Both the position numbers and the translations under genes were made by a program. From positions 1-64,000 of the forward strand of contig NZ_SMKY01000013.1 of the NCBI RefSeq assembly GCF_004349235.1: a stretch of DNA of 64,000 nt, written 5' to 3'. Origin of the DNA: Actinomadura darangshiensis (lineage in GTDB: Bacteria; Actinomycetota; Actinomycetes; Streptosporangiales; Streptosporangiaceae). The notes under the pieces are model-generated. The model had not been told where the DNA came from. It worked only from the letters and a program-made list of their open reading frames with translations, and searched no databases. This document shows, piece after piece, positions 23,808 to 33,211 of the stretch (its first letter is position 1; each line of letters starts with the position of its first letter).

Positions 23808-23837
23808 CGGCCCGTCCCCCTTTGCGGGGGCGGGCCG
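23808..23837 (+). terminator. Terminator after amino-acid ABC operon
   Basis: CGGCCCGTCCCC pairs with GGGGGCGGGCCG (one G-U pair), with a short T-containing loop and a trailing TTTGGTGT. It lies 12 nt after the ATPase stop. Confidence 0.82.
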
Positions 23838-23871
23838 TTTGGTGTATCGGACGGGCGGTTAGTGTGCGTTC

Positions 23872-24840
23872 ATGTTCGCTGTCACGGCCACACAGATCGA
23901 CGCAGACAATCCGCTGAACGGGCTCACGCTGGGGGAGCGGCCCGATCCCGAGGTACCGGACGGCTGGACGACCGTCACGGTGAAGGCCGCCGCGCTCAAC
24001 CACCACGACCTGTGGTCGCTGAAGGGCGTCGGCCTGCCCGCAGACAGGCTCCCCATGATCCTCGGCTGCGACGCCGCCGGGGTGGACGAGGACGGCAACG
24101 AGGTGATCGTCCACTCGGTGATCGGCGACCCGGCCCGGGGCGGCGGCGACGAGACCCTCGACCCGAAGCGCTCGCTGCTGTCGGAGGTCCATCCGGGAAC
24201 GCTCGCGGAGAAGGTCGCGGTGCCGCGCCGCAACCTCGTCCCGAAACCCACCGAACTGTCGTTCGCGGCGGCGGCGTGCCTGCCGACCGCGTGGCTCACC
24301 GCGTACCGGATGCTGTTCGACAAGGCCGAGCTGAGGCCCGGCTCGTCCGTCCTCGTGCAGGGGGCGGGCGGCGGCGTCGCGACCGCCGCGATCGCGCTGG
24401 CGTCGGCCGCCGGCCTGCGCGTCTACGCGACCAGCCGCAGCGAGGCCAAGCGCAAGCGCGCCCAGGAACTCGGCGCGGACGCCGCGTTCGAGACGGGCGC
24501 GCGGCTGCCCGAGCGGGTGGACGCCGTCATCGAGACCGTCGGGGAGGCGACCTGGGCGCACTCGCTGAAGTCGCTGCGGCCCGGCGGCCGGATCGTCGTG
24601 TCCGGCGCCACCAGCGGACAGGTGCCGCCGGCGGAGCTGAACCGGGTGTTCTTCCTGCAGCTGCAGGTGATCGGCTCGACCATGGGGACGCGGGACCAGC
24701 TGGAGCGGCTCGCGCGGTTCCTGGTCAAGACGGGCACCAAGCCGCTGATCGACCGGACGCTGCCGCTGAGCCAGGCCCGGGAGGGCTTCGCCGCGATGGC
24801 CGAAGGTGACCTCTTCGGCAAGATCGTCTTCACGCCGTGA
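23872..24840 (+). CDS. Medium-chain dehydrogenase/quinone-reductase-like oxidoreductase
   Basis: This 322-aa MDR protein begins MFAVTATQIDADNPLNGL. A GroES-like domain carries AAALNHHDLWSLKGVG and ILGCDAAGV but lacks the Cys cluster of the structural zinc lobe. The Rossmann part has SVLVQGAGGGVATAAIALA (NAD(P)-binding) and ends LFGKIVFTP. It likely reduces or oxidises a small carbonyl, enone or alcohol with NADPH. The substrate is unknown. It is monocistronic and convergent with the PadR gene, with a short hairpin between. Confidence 0.86.
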   Translation: MFAVTATQIDADNPLNGLTLGERPDPEVPDGWTTVTVKAAALNHHDLWSLKGVGLPADRLPMILGCDAAGVDEDGNEVIVHSVIGDPARGGGDETLDPKRSLLSEVHPGTLAEKVAVPRRNLVPKPTELSFAAAACLPTAWLTAYRMLFDKAELRPGSSVLVQGAGGGVATAAIALASAAGLRVYATSRSEAKRKRAQELGADAAFETGARLPERVDAVIETVGEATWAHSLKSLRPGGRIVVSGATSGQVPPAELNRVFFLQLQVIGSTMGTRDQLERLARFLVKTGTKPLIDRTLPLSQAREGFAAMAEGDLFGKIVFTP

Positions 24841-24849
24841 GGTGACGGG

Positions 24850-24876
24850 CCGTGGCCGGAGCCTTCCCGGTCACGG
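24850..24876. terminator. Hairpin between convergent oxidoreductase and padR genes
   Basis: CCGTGGCCGG pairs with CCGGTCACGG around a 7-nt loop with one mismatch. It overlaps the last codons of the minus-strand PadR gene. Confidence 0.5.
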
Positions 24877-25593
24877 CTTCTTGCGGAAGACCTCGTTCCT
24901 CAGCCGCTCGCGGGCCTCGTCGAGAAGGGCCTGCGCGGCGGCGAGGTCGTCGTCGTCCAGGGCGGCCTTCTTGGCGCCCTTGCGGACGTCCTCGACGAAC
25001 TGGCGGAGCAGGCGCTCCAGCTTGAGGCGGGCGACGTCCTCGCGGGTGCCGGTCGCCGTCTTCCAGGCGTCGTCCCAGTTCTGCCGCCACTCCTCCTTCC
25101 ACGCCTGCTTCTGCTCGCGCCAGTAATCCTTCTGCCGGCGCCACTCGTCCTTCTGGCGCTCGGTGGTCTCCTTCCACGCCTCCTTGGACGTGGCCTTGCC
25201 CTGGTCGCGCATCGTCCGGGCGGCCTCGGTCAGCTCCTCGCGCAGCGACCGGACGGTCTGCCGGACGTCCTCCTGCACGCCGCGCGCGAACTCCTGCGCC
25301 GACGCGGAGATCTCGTCCTCCAGGTCGGCCAGCTCGTCCATCCGGCGCTCCAGCTCCTCGCGGCCCTTGTCGGTCAGCGAGTACACCTTCTTGCCCTTGA
25401 CCACCTCGTGGGTGACCAGGCCCTCGGACTCCAGCCGGGCCAGCCGCGGGTAGATCGTGCCGGGGGAGGGGGAGTAGACGCCGAGGAACCGGTCCTGGAG
25501 CAGCCGGATCACCTCGTAGCCGTGCCGCGGGCTCTCCTCCAGCAGCTTCAGCAGGTACAGCCGCAGCCGGCCGTGGCCGAAGACGGGGCTCAC
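24871..25593 (-). CDS. PadR-family regulator with Trp-rich coiled-coil tail
   Basis: This is a 240-aa PadR regulator. The winged helix (about 1-75) reads MSPVFGHGRLRLYLLKLLEE then SPRHGYEVIRLLQD, GVYSPSPGTIYPRLARLESE and VYSLTDKGREEL. The C-terminal part is unusually long and charged, with a run of Trp-spaced helices (KDEWRRQKDYWREQKQAWKE then EWRQNWDDAWK, about 150-180), predicted to be coiled coil. It probably represses the DUF4097-PadR operon, whose promoter lies between two similar 13-bp motifs. The upstream DUF4097 gene ends only 4 nt before it. Confidence 0.9.
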   Translation of the reverse strand: MSPVFGHGRLRLYLLKLLEESPRHGYEVIRLLQDRFLGVYSPSPGTIYPRLARLESEGLVTHEVVKGKKVYSLTDKGREELERRMDELADLEDEISASAQEFARGVQEDVRQTVRSLREELTEAARTMRDQGKATSKEAWKETTERQKDEWRRQKDYWREQKQAWKEEWRQNWDDAWKTATGTREDVARLKLERLLRQFVEDVRKGAKKAALDDDDLAAAQALLDEARERLRNEVFRKKP

Positions 25594-25597
25594 GTGC

Positions 25598-26422
25598 TCA
25601 CTTCTCCATTCGGGGGCCGGTGATCTCGGAGGCGTCGCCGTCGCGGCCGAGGAGGGTGATGGTGCCGGACACCGTGTTGACCGCGAGCCGCCCGGAGCCG
25701 TCCCCGATCTTGCCGGTGGTGCTGCGCGCGACGGTCCGCTCCTGCGGCGCCAGCTCCGGGAAGGACGTCTCGATCCGCCCGGCCGCCGAGTTCAGCGTGA
25801 CCTGCGCGTTCGTGGACTCGGCGACGCGCAGCGCCACCTCGCCCGAGACCGTGTTGACATCGACGCCGCCGGCGCCGGACAGGTCGATGTCGGCGGCGAT
25901 CCGGCCGCTGACCGCGCGGGCCGCGAGCCGCTCGACGGACGCGCCGGCGAGGGACAGGTCGCCGGACACCGACGTGAACGACATCGTCCCGTCCAGGCCC
26001 TGCGCCTCGATCGCGCCGGAGACCGTGTTGGCGTCGATCGCGCCCGCGACGCCGTCGAGTATCACGTCGCCCGACGCGCTCTTGATGGACGTGCGGGACG
26101 TCATGCCGGTCACCACCGCGTCCGCCGACACGAGGTTGAGGACCACCGGGCAGTCGCGCGGGACGGTCACCGTGATCGCCGCGTGGGCGCGGTGGGTGCG
26201 CAGCCAGTTCAGCATGCCCTCCCACAGCCTCTCGTGGGTGACGGTCAGCATGCCGGCCTCGTGCGTGATGATCAGCGGCGGGCCCTCGATGTCGCCGATC
26301 ATGATGGACGGGCGCTCGTCGGAGGCCAGCACCGAGATGCTGCCCGCGATCAGCGTGACCCGCAGCGCGACCACGCCGTCGAAGTCGAGGGTGGTCGGTT
26401 CGTCGATCGTCCAGCGCGACAT
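25598..26422 (-). CDS. DUF4097 family beta-strand repeat protein
   Basis: I choose ATG 26422 (MSRWTIDEPTTLDFDG); an upstream in-frame ATG at 26455 would add 11 residues. The 274-aa protein is built from repeated short strands (NTVSGAIEAQGLDGTMSFTS, AVSGRIAADIDLSGAGGVDV and similar) with the VSG-turn spacing of DUF4097, which forms a right-handed beta-helix. No signal peptide or membrane segment is evident. DUF4097 genes are commonly paired with PadR regulators in actinobacteria and respond to envelope stress in some systems, but the molecular role is unclear. It is the first gene of the two-gene operon. Confidence 0.86.
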   Translation of the reverse strand: MSRWTIDEPTTLDFDGVVALRVTLIAGSISVLASDERPSIMIGDIEGPPLIITHEAGMLTVTHERLWEGMLNWLRTHRAHAAITVTVPRDCPVVLNLVSADAVVTGMTSRTSIKSASGDVILDGVAGAIDANTVSGAIEAQGLDGTMSFTSVSGDLSLAGASVERLAARAVSGRIAADIDLSGAGGVDVNTVSGEVALRVAESTNAQVTLNSAAGRIETSFPELAPQERTVARSTTGKIGDGSGRLAVNTVSGTITLLGRDGDASEITGPRMEK

Positions 26423-26464
26423 CGCCAGGTGCCCTTCGTCCGAGCGGCTCAGCATCCAGTAAAC

Positions 26465-26505
26465 ACGATATGTCGCGTCACCGGAAAGTCAAGATGTATC
26501 GCGTC
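26465..26505 (-). promoter_or_regulatory. Promoter with paired PadR-type motifs
   Basis: On the minus strand TTGACT (26492-26487) and TATCGT (26470-26465) form a -35/-10 pair 16 nt apart, about 45 nt before the DUF4097 start. Two 13-bp motifs, GATGTATCGCGTC (26493-26505) and GATATGTCGCGTC (26467-26479), flank or overlap this promoter 26 bp apart, fitting repression by the operon's own PadR protein (inferred). Confidence 0.6.
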
Positions 26506-26515
26506 TTGGCGGCGG

Positions 26516-26692
26516 CTACCCGTCCTCGTCGTCCAACCGGGCGAGCCAGGTCGCAAGGCGTTCGACGGGGGTCTCGAACTCGGGGTTCAGGTCGACGAAC
26601 TCGCGCAGCCGGTCCGCCAGCCAGGTCAGGCTGACCTCCTCCGCGCCGCGCCGCTCCGTCAGCTCCTCGATGCCCCGATCGGTGAAGTACAT
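26516..26692 (-). CDS. DUF6104 small protein downstream of kgd
   Basis: This 58-aa gene starts at ATG 26692. The product reads MYFTDRGIEELTERRGAEEV then SLTWLADRLREFVDLNPEFE, TPVERLATWLARLDDEDG, a small conserved actinobacterial protein I recognise as DUF6104. It lies 72 nt downstream of kgd on the same strand, an arrangement I recall in relatives, so it may be co-transcribed and could be an accessory or regulator of the 2-oxoglutarate node. That role is inference. An imperfect hairpin in the gap (about 26715-26753) might attenuate read-through. Confidence 0.8.
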   Translation of the reverse strand: MYFTDRGIEELTERRGAEEVSLTWLADRLREFVDLNPEFETPVERLATWLARLDDEDG

Positions 26693-26764
26693 GGCGTGCT
26701 CTCTCCATAGGGACGCCGAGAGCCCCGGCGCGCGGTGCGCACCGGAGCCCTCGGTCCGGAATCT

Positions 26765-29700
26765 CTACTTCGGCTCGCCGAACAACCGCGCGAGGAGCGC
26801 CTCCTGCTCGGCCTGGTGCAGCTTCGCCGAACCCACCGCCGGGGACGAGGACGCCGGGCGCGACACCCGCGACATCTTCAGCCCCTCGATGTGGTGCGGC
26901 AGCTTCAGGGCCATGAACGGCCAGGCGCCCATGTTGGCGGGCTCGTCCTGCACGAACACGACCTCGGCGCCGGCCGGGTACTTGGCCAGCTCCGCCTTGA
27001 TCTCGTCGACCGGCGGCGGGTACAGCCGCTCGACCCGGACGACCGCGGTGTCGGTGGCGCCGGCCGCCTGCCGGGCCTTCACCACGTCGTAGTAGATCTT
27101 GCCGGTGGTGAGCAGCACCCGCCGCACGCCCGCCGGGTCGACCGCCGGGTCGCTCTCCGGGATGACCGGCTGGAACGCGCCGCCGGTGACCTGCTCGACC
27201 GGCGACGTCGCCGCCTTCAGCCGCAGCAGCGACTTCGGCGTGAACACGACCAGCGGCTTGTTGCGGCCCGACAGCACCTGCCAGCGCAGCAGGTGGAAGT
27301 AGTTCGCCGGGGTCGTCGGGTAGACGGCGGTCATGTTGTCCTGCGCGCACAGCTGCAGGTACCGCTCGATCCGCGCGGACGAGTGGTCGGGCCCCTGGCC
27401 CTCGTAGCCGTGCGGCAGCAGCAGCACGACGCCGGAGTGCTGGCCCCACTTCTGCTCGCCGGACGAGATGTACTCGTCCACGATCGACTGGGCGCCGTTG
27501 GCGAAGTCGCCGAACTGGGCCTCCCACACGACCAGCGCGTCCGGCCGGGTCATCGAGTAGCCGTACTCGAAGCCCATCGCCGCGTACTCGCTGAGCAGCG
27601 AGTCGTGCGCGTAGAACTTCGACACGCCCTGCCCGAACTGCTTCAGCGGCGTGTACTCCTCGCCGGTCCTGCGGTCGACGAGCACCGCGTGCCGCTGGCC
27701 GAACGTGCCGCGCCGGGTGTCCTGCCCGACGAGCCGGACCGGGTGCCCGTCGATCAGCAGCGAGCCCATCGCCAGCAGCTCGCCGGTGGCCCAGTCGATC
27801 GCGTCGTCCTCGATCATCTGGGCGCGGCGCTGCAGGATCGGCTGGAGCCGCGGGTGCGGGGTGAAGCCCTCCGGCAGGCTGACCTGCGAGTCGATCAGCC
27901 GCTTGACGGTCTCCTGCGAGATCGCCGACCCGGCCTTGCCGTGGTCGATCGGGATGCGCTCCTCGACGTCCGGCTTCACGACCGAGCCCGGCTCCAGGGG
28001 CTTCTTCACGGCCTCGCGGGTCTCGGTGAAGGCCCGCTCCAGCTGCTCCTGGTAGTCGCGGAGCGCCTGCTCGGCCTCCTCCACCGTGATGTCGCCGCGG
28101 CCGATCAGCGCCTCGGTGTACAGCTTGCGGACGGACCGCTTGGCGTCGATCAGGTCGTACATGAGCGGCTGCGTGAACGAGGGGTTCTCGCCCTCGTTGT
28201 GGCCGCGCCGCCGGTAGCAGACCATGTCGACGACGACGTCCTTCTTGAACGTCTGCCGGTACTCGAACGCGAGCTGCGCCACCCGGAAGCAGGCCTCCGG
28301 GTCGTCGCCGTTCACGTGGAAGATCGGCGCCTGGATCATCCGGGCCACGTCCGTCGAGTACACGCTGGACCGCGAGTACTCGGGGGCGGTGGTGAAGCCC
28401 ACCTGGTTGTTGATGATCACGTGCACGGTGCCGCCGGTGCGGTAGCCGCGCAGCTGCGACAGGTTCAGCGTCTCGGCCACCACGCCCTGCCCGGCGAACG
28501 CCGCGTCGCCGTGGATGAGCACGGGCAGCACGCTGAACCCTGCCTCGCCGACGTCCAGCAGGTCCTGCTTGGCGCGGACGACGCCCTCCAGCACCGGGTC
28601 GACCGTCTCCAGGTGGGACGGGTTCGCGACCAGCTCGGTGTGGATCTTGGAGCCGTCGCCCGCCACGAAGTCGCCGGACGCGCCGAGGTGGTACTTCACG
28701 TCGCCGGAGCCCTGCGCGCTGCGCGGGTCGAGGTTGCCCTCGAACTCGCCGAAGATCTGCCCGTAGGACTTGCCGATGATGTTGGCGAGGACGTTCAGCC
28801 GGCCGCGGTGCGCCATGCCGACCACGACCTCGTCCAGGCTCTCCTTCGCCGCCGCCGAGATCACCGCGTCCAGCAGCGGGATGACGGACTCGCCGCCCTC
28901 CAGCGAGAACCGCTTCTGCCCGACGAACTTCGTCTGCAGGAACGTCTCGAACGCCTCCGCGCTGTTGAGGCGGCGCAGCACGTGCAGCTGCTCCTCGCGC
29001 GACGGCTTCTCGTGCGGGACCTCGACGCGCTCCTGGATCCAGGCGCGCTCCTCCGGGTCCTGCATGTGCATGTACTCGATGCCGACCGTGCGGCAGTACG
29101 CCATCCGCAGCACGCCGAGGATGTCGCGCAGCTTCATCGTCGGCTTGCCGCCGAACCCGCCGGTCGCGAACTCGCGCTCCAGGTCCCACAGGGTGAGGCC
29201 GTGCTTGAGGATGTCGAGGTCGGGGTGGCGGCGCTGCTTGTACTCCAGCGGGTCGGTGTCGGCCATCAGGTGGCCGCGGACCCGGTAGGCGTGGATCAGC
29301 TCGTGCACGCGGGCGACCTTGGCGACGTCGTCCTCGTGGGTGGCGGAGATGTCCTTGACCCAGCGCACCGGCTCGTACGGGATGCGCAGCGCCTCGAAGA
29401 TCTCGTCGTAGAAGCCGTCCTCGCCGAGCAGCAGCTGGTGGATGCGGCGCAGGAAGTCGCCGGACTGCGCGCCCTGGATGATCCGGTGGTCGTAGGTGGA
29501 GGTCAGCGTCATCACCTTGCTGATCCCCATGCGCGACAGCGTCTCGCCGGACGCGCCCGCGAACTCGGCCGGGTACTCCATCGCGCCCACGCCGATGATC
29601 GCGCCCTGGCCGGGCATCAGCCGCGGCACCGAGTGGACGGTGCCGATCGTGCCCGGGTTCGTCAGGCTGATCGTGGTGCCCTGGAAGTCGTCGATGGTGA

Positions 29701-30478
29701 GCTTGCCGCCGCGCGCCTTCCGGACGATCTCCTCGTAGGCGGCCCAGAACTGGCGGAAGTCCAGCGTCTCGGCGGCCTTGATGCTCGGCACCACCAGCTG
29801 CCGGGTGCCGTCGCTCTTCGGCAGGTCGATGGCCAGCCCGAAGTTGACGTGCTCCGGCCGGACCAGCACCGGCTTGCCGTCGACCTCGGTGAAGGCGGCG
29901 TTCATCTCCGGCATCGCCGCGAGCGCCTTGACGATCGCGTACCCGATGAGGTGCGTGAACGAGACCTTGCCGCCGCGCCCGCGCTTCAGGTGGTTGTTGA
30001 TGACGATGCGGTTGTCGATCAGCAGCTTCGCCGGGACGGCCCGCACGCTCGTCGCCGTCGGCACGGCGAGGCTGGCCTCCATGTTGGTGGCCGTCCGGGC
30101 GGCGACGCCGCGCAGCCGGACCTCCTCCGCGCCCGCCGGCACCGGCGGCGGGGCGGGCTTGCTCTCCGTCTTCGGCGCCGCCTTGGGCGCCGCGGCCTTG
30201 CCGGGCGCCTTCGGCGGCTGCACCGGTGTCGGCGGAGCGGCCGCGCTGCCGTTCGGGGCCTTGCCGCCCGCGCTCTCGGCGGGCGCCTGGGGGGACGCGG
30301 GGGTCGCGGACACCGGCCGGCTGTCCGGCTGGTAGTCCGCGAAGAAGTTCCACCAGGCTTCGTCAACGCTGTTCGGGTCTTCGAGGTACTTCTGGTACAG
30401 CTCGTCGACCAGCCACTCGTTGGCGCCGAAGTCTGTGATCTTTGGGTCGGCACTAGATTGCGACGACTCTGTCGACAC
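26765..30478 (-). CDS. kgd: Multifunctional 2-oxoglutarate metabolism enzyme (Kgd/OdhA/SucA)
   Basis: This 1237-aa protein is the actinobacterial fusion of an E2 acyltransferase domain with the E1o 2-oxoglutarate decarboxylase. The N-terminal E1 helix ([20 protein letters not shown]) is followed by a Pro/Ala linker (about 45-115). The E2-like catalytic domain (about 115-360) holds the [16 protein letters not shown] motif with catalytic His. The thiamine-diphosphate E1 domain (about 370 to the end) includes [30 protein letters not shown] and [18 protein letters not shown]. There is no lipoyl domain, as usual. It runs the TCA step and related decarboxylations, and is typically held in check by the FHA protein GarA, not seen here. 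DUF6104 follows. Confidence 0.96.
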   Translation of the reverse strand: MSTESSQSSADPKITDFGANEWLVDELYQKYLEDPNSVDEAWWNFFADYQPDSRPVSATPASPQAPAESAGGKAPNGSAAAPPTPVQPPKAPGKAAAPKAAPKTESKPAPPPVPAGAEEVRLRGVAARTATNMEASLAVPTATSVRAVPAKLLIDNRIVINNHLKRGRGGKVSFTHLIGYAIVKALAAMPEMNAAFTEVDGKPVLVRPEHVNFGLAIDLPKSDGTRQLVVPSIKAAETLDFRQFWAAYEEIVRKARGGKLTIDDFQGTTISLTNPGTIGTVHSVPRLMPGQGAIIGVGAMEYPAEFAGASGETLSRMGISKVMTLTSTYDHRIIQGAQSGDFLRRIHQLLLGEDGFYDEIFEALRIPYEPVRWVKDISATHEDDVAKVARVHELIHAYRVRGHLMADTDPLEYKQRRHPDLDILKHGLTLWDLEREFATGGFGGKPTMKLRDILGVLRMAYCRTVGIEYMHMQDPEERAWIQERVEVPHEKPSREEQLHVLRRLNSAEAFETFLQTKFVGQKRFSLEGGESVIPLLDAVISAAAKESLDEVVVGMAHRGRLNVLANIIGKSYGQIFGEFEGNLDPRSAQGSGDVKYHLGASGDFVAGDGSKIHTELVANPSHLETVDPVLEGVVRAKQDLLDVGEAGFSVLPVLIHGDAAFAGQGVVAETLNLSQLRGYRTGGTVHVIINNQVGFTTAPEYSRSSVYSTDVARMIQAPIFHVNGDDPEACFRVAQLAFEYRQTFKKDVVVDMVCYRRRGHNEGENPSFTQPLMYDLIDAKRSVRKLYTEALIGRGDITVEEAEQALRDYQEQLERAFTETREAVKKPLEPGSVVKPDVEERIPIDHGKAGSAISQETVKRLIDSQVSLPEGFTPHPRLQPILQRRAQMIEDDAIDWATGELLAMGSLLIDGHPVRLVGQDTRRGTFGQRHAVLVDRRTGEEYTPLKQFGQGVSKFYAHDSLLSEYAAMGFEYGYSMTRPDALVVWEAQFGDFANGAQSIVDEYISSGEQKWGQHSGVVLLLPHGYEGQGPDHSSARIERYLQLCAQDNMTAVYPTTPANYFHLLRWQVLSGRNKPLVVFTPKSLLRLKAATSPVEQVTGGAFQPVIPESDPAVDPAGVRRVLLTTGKIYYDVVKARQAAGATDTAVVRVERLYPPPVDEIKAELAKYPAGAEVVFVQDEPANMGAWPFMALKLPHHIEGLKMSRVSRPASSSPAVGSAKLHQAEQEALLARLFGEPK

Positions 30479-30736
30479 GGCGGAGATCGCCCTCTTCCGC
30501 AGCTCGCAGTTGGTTCTGAGACGAGGTCAAGGCTACTCGCACTTGCCTCCCCGGCACGCCAGGGCTGTATTGAATCGCATTGCCCTTAGGCGCGTCGGGC
30601 CTGGAGGCCCTCCGCTGGCGGGCAACGCTGCGGTCGCTAGCATCGCTCCGACTCGCCTGGCGGCTCGCTGCGCGATCAGGTTCTCGCAGGCTCGAACCTG
30701 GCTTCGCACGCGACCGCCGGCGAGCGGCGCGGCAGG

Positions 30737-31408
30737 TCAGTGGGTGTGCGGGGCGACCGTCGGGCCCTCGCTGGCCTGGATGAGGACGAAGCCCTGGCCC
30801 TGGTAGGCCAGCTGCATCGCCTCGCCGCTGCCGCGTCCGATGAGGGCGCCGGCCTTCATGGTGCGGTTGACGCCGACCTGGAGGCTGGTGCTCCACGCGA
30901 CGGCGGACTGGCCGTCGGCGAACGTCGGAGCGCGGCCGCAGTCGAGCATGACGGGGGTGCCGTGTGTGGTGAGCGCCACCCAGCCGGTGCCGGTGAGGGT
31001 GGTGTTGAACAGGCCGCCCGCGGCGATCCCGGCGCCCTGGACGCGCTGGATGTCGGACTGCAGGTGCGAGTCGTAGGCGAGGATGTTCTTGCCGTTGACG
31101 GTCAGCCCCTCGTTCTCCAGGTAGAACAGGTGGATGTCGTCGGCGTCGTTGGCGGCGAACAGCAGGCCCTGCCCCTTGACGCGCATGAGGGGGACGCCCT
31201 CGCCGGTCAGGGCCTTCTTCATGAACTTCCCGATGCCGCCGGCGCCCTCGTAGTCGAACTCCATCTGGCCCTGGAAGGCGACCATGGAGCCCTGCCGGGC
31301 GAGGACGTCCCCGTTCAGGTGGACCCGGAGCATCTTGGAGTTCTGGAGGGCGAAGTGGCCGGGGAGCTGCTGCCCCTGCTCGAGGTTGTTGAAGAACTGG
31401 CTGCGCAT
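30737..31408 (-). CDS. AIM24 family protein
   Basis: ATG 31408 (MRSQFFNNLEQGQQLPGHFA) is preferred over the longer frame because homology begins there and GAGAGG lies upstream. The 223-aa product is an AIM24 (TRAP-like beta) protein, shown by KMLRVHLNGDVLARQGSMVA, FQGQMEFDYEGAGG, GKGLLFAAN-type strands and ALIGRGSGEAMQLAYQGQGF VLIQASE. AIM24 proteins bind lipids or assemble on membranes in some organisms, but bacterial function is unknown. About 250 nt of gene-free DNA separates it from kgd; I see nothing distinctive there. Confidence 0.85.
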   Translation of the reverse strand: MRSQFFNNLEQGQQLPGHFALQNSKMLRVHLNGDVLARQGSMVAFQGQMEFDYEGAGGIGKFMKKALTGEGVPLMRVKGQGLLFAANDADDIHLFYLENEGLTVNGKNILAYDSHLQSDIQRVQGAGIAAGGLFNTTLTGTGWVALTTHGTPVMLDCGRAPTFADGQSAVAWSTSLQVGVNRTMKAGALIGRGSGEAMQLAYQGQGFVLIQASEGPTVAPHTH

Positions 31409-31470
31409 GGTCGGGTCGTGCCTCTCGTGCGGGTTACTGGAGATCCGCCAGCATAACGAGGGAAAAGACG

Positions 31471-32379
31471 TCATCGTCCCCGGTCATGTGCGGCGGTCCA
31501 GTCCATGAGCGGACCCTTGGGGACGACACCGGACGGGTTGATGTTGCGCTGGGTCACGTAGTAGTGCCGCTTGATGTGGTCGAAGTTCGTCGTCTCGCCG
31601 AAAGCGGGGACAGAGTACAGATCGCGGGCGTAGCCCCACAGGTTGCCGTAGTCGGCCAGGCGGCGCAGGTTGCACTTGAAGTGCGAGTGGTAGACGGCGT
31701 CGAAGCGGGCGAGCGTCGGGTAGAGCCGGACGTCGGCCTCGGTGATCTCGTCGCCGAACAGGTAGCGCCGGGTCGAGAGGCGCTCCTCAAGCCGGTCGAA
31801 GGTGCCGAAGAGGGCGTCGAACGCCTCCTCGTAGGCGCCCTGGGAGGTGGCGAACCCGGCCTTGTAGACGCCGTTGTTGACCGTCCGGTAGACGAGCTCG
31901 TTCAGCTCGTCGATCTCGGGGCGCAGCGCCTCCGGGTACAGGTCGGGCGCGTCCGGGCGGTGGTGGGCGGTGAACTCCGTCTCCAGCATCGTGGTGATGT
32001 CCGGGAAGTCGTTGGTGACCAGGCGCTTCGTCTCGGTGTCCCAGATGCACGGGACGGTGTAGCGGCCCTCGAACGACGGGTCGGTGCCCAGGTACAGCTC
32101 GGAGAGGAAGACGGCGCCGGTGACGGGGTCGCGGTCGGGGAACCGCCAGCCCCGCTCGTCCCGGATGGGGTCGACGACCGCGACGCCGACCACGTCCTCC
32201 AGGCCGAGGAGCCGCCGCACGATCAGCGTGCGGTGCGCCCACGGGCACGCGTAGGAGACGAAGAGCCGGTACCGGCCTGGCTCGGCGGGCAGGCCGCCCG
32301 ACCCGTCGGCGGTGATCCGCTCGGTGAACCGGTTCGGCTGCCGGACGAACCGGCCTCCCTCGACCTCCTGCACGCTCAT
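31471..32379 (-). CDS. Xi-class glutathione-transferase-like hydroquinone reductase
   Basis: This 302-aa protein begins MSVQEVEGGRFVRQPNRFTE and carries the xi-class active-site motif FVSYACPWAHRTLIVRRLLG (catalytic Cys in CPWAH), then VPCIWDTETKRLVTNDFPDI and the C-terminal helical domain with NLWGYARDLYSVP and HIKRHYYVTQRNINPSGVVP. In proteobacteria these enzymes reduce glutathionyl-hydroquinones. Actinomycetes use mycothiol, so the physiological thiol here is probably mycothiol (inferred). Role: detoxifying or recycling thiol-aromatic conjugates. It is monocistronic. Confidence 0.9.
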   Translation of the reverse strand: MSVQEVEGGRFVRQPNRFTERITADGSGGLPAEPGRYRLFVSYACPWAHRTLIVRRLLGLEDVVGVAVVDPIRDERGWRFPDRDPVTGAVFLSELYLGTDPSFEGRYTVPCIWDTETKRLVTNDFPDITTMLETEFTAHHRPDAPDLYPEALRPEIDELNELVYRTVNNGVYKAGFATSQGAYEEAFDALFGTFDRLEERLSTRRYLFGDEITEADVRLYPTLARFDAVYHSHFKCNLRRLADYGNLWGYARDLYSVPAFGETTNFDHIKRHYYVTQRNINPSGVVPKGPLMDWTAAHDRGR

Positions 32380-32505
32380 GGTGGACTCCTCCAGAAGTCG
32401 CGGGGTATCGGCCCGGATCTGGCTCCTGAGACCGATCCGGGTGCGGGAACCTCGCGGCTACCATAACCGTCGGTAGCTAGAGGCGAACAGCCTCGGCGGT
32501 TTGCG

Positions 32506-33204
32506 ATGACGGACGCGAGATGGCGGGGGTCCATGCTCGAGCAATTCAACGCCCTGGTGGACGGCCTGCCGCCCGCGCTGGTCTATCTGATCATCGCGGC
32601 GCTGGTGTTCGCCGAGGCCGCGCTGTTCGTCGGGTTCGTCTTCCCCGGCGAGACCGCGATCGTCGTCGGCGGCGTCCTCGCCAGCCAGGACGTCCTGTCG
32701 CTGCCCCTGCTGCTGGTCATCGCGGTGGTGGCGGCCGTGGCCGGCGACTCGGTCGGCTACGAGATCGGCCGCAAGTACGGGCCGCGGCTGCTGGACGTGC
32801 CGATGATGCGAAAACACCGGTCCAAGGTCACGAGCGCGCAGGAGCTGATCCGCCGCCGCGGCGCGTTCGCGGTGTTCATCGGCCGGTTCACCGCGCTGCT
32901 GCGGGCACTCATGCCGGCCCTCGCGGGAAGCTCGCGGCTGCCGTATCCGAAGTTCCTGGTCTTCAACGTCATCGGCGGCGTCACCTGGGTGGTGACGTTC
33001 ACGCTCGGCGGCTACTTCGCGGGCACGGCGTTCGAGCACGCGGCCAAGCTGGCGGGCCGCGGCCTGGCGATCGGGCTCGCGGTCGCGGCCGTCGTCGCGC
33101 TGGTGGTGTGGAGCGTCCGCAAGCACCGCCGGGAGTCCCGCGAGGAGGCCGGGGCCCAGGCGGACGGCGAGCCCGAGGGCGAACCGGCCCGGACGCTGCC
33201 CTAG
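32506..33204 (+). CDS. DedA family membrane protein
   Basis: This 232-aa integral membrane protein starts at ATG 32506, although ATG 32533 (MLEQFNALVDG) with GGGGGT upstream may be the true start. It has the DedA/SNARE-associated core: ALVFAEAALFVGFVFPGETA, GDSVGYEIGRKYGPR, FIGRFTALLRALMPALAGSS and FNVIGGVTWVVTFTLGGYFA, with four or five TM helices and a charged C-terminal tail. DedA proteins act as phospholipid flippases or support envelope homeostasis and drug resistance. No partner gene is obvious. Confidence 0.9.
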   Translation: MTDARWRGSMLEQFNALVDGLPPALVYLIIAALVFAEAALFVGFVFPGETAIVVGGVLASQDVLSLPLLLVIAVVAAVAGDSVGYEIGRKYGPRLLDVPMMRKHRSKVTSAQELIRRRGAFAVFIGRFTALLRALMPALAGSSRLPYPKFLVFNVIGGVTWVVTFTLGGYFAGTAFEHAAKLAGRGLAIGLAVAAVVALVVWSVRKHRRESREEAGAQADGEPEGEPARTLP

Positions 33205-33211
33205 CGCGGGC

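Noticed and set aside
26478-30353. 1291-aa minus-strand and 1284-aa plus-strand frames over kgd
   Set aside because: Both are shadow frames of kgd with low-complexity Arg/Gly/Ala composition. The kgd frame carries all the enzyme motifs.
30479-30736. Hidden small gene between kgd and the AIM24 gene
   Set aside because: Short frames there have no ribosome sites or recognisable motifs; it looks like promoter and spacer DNA.
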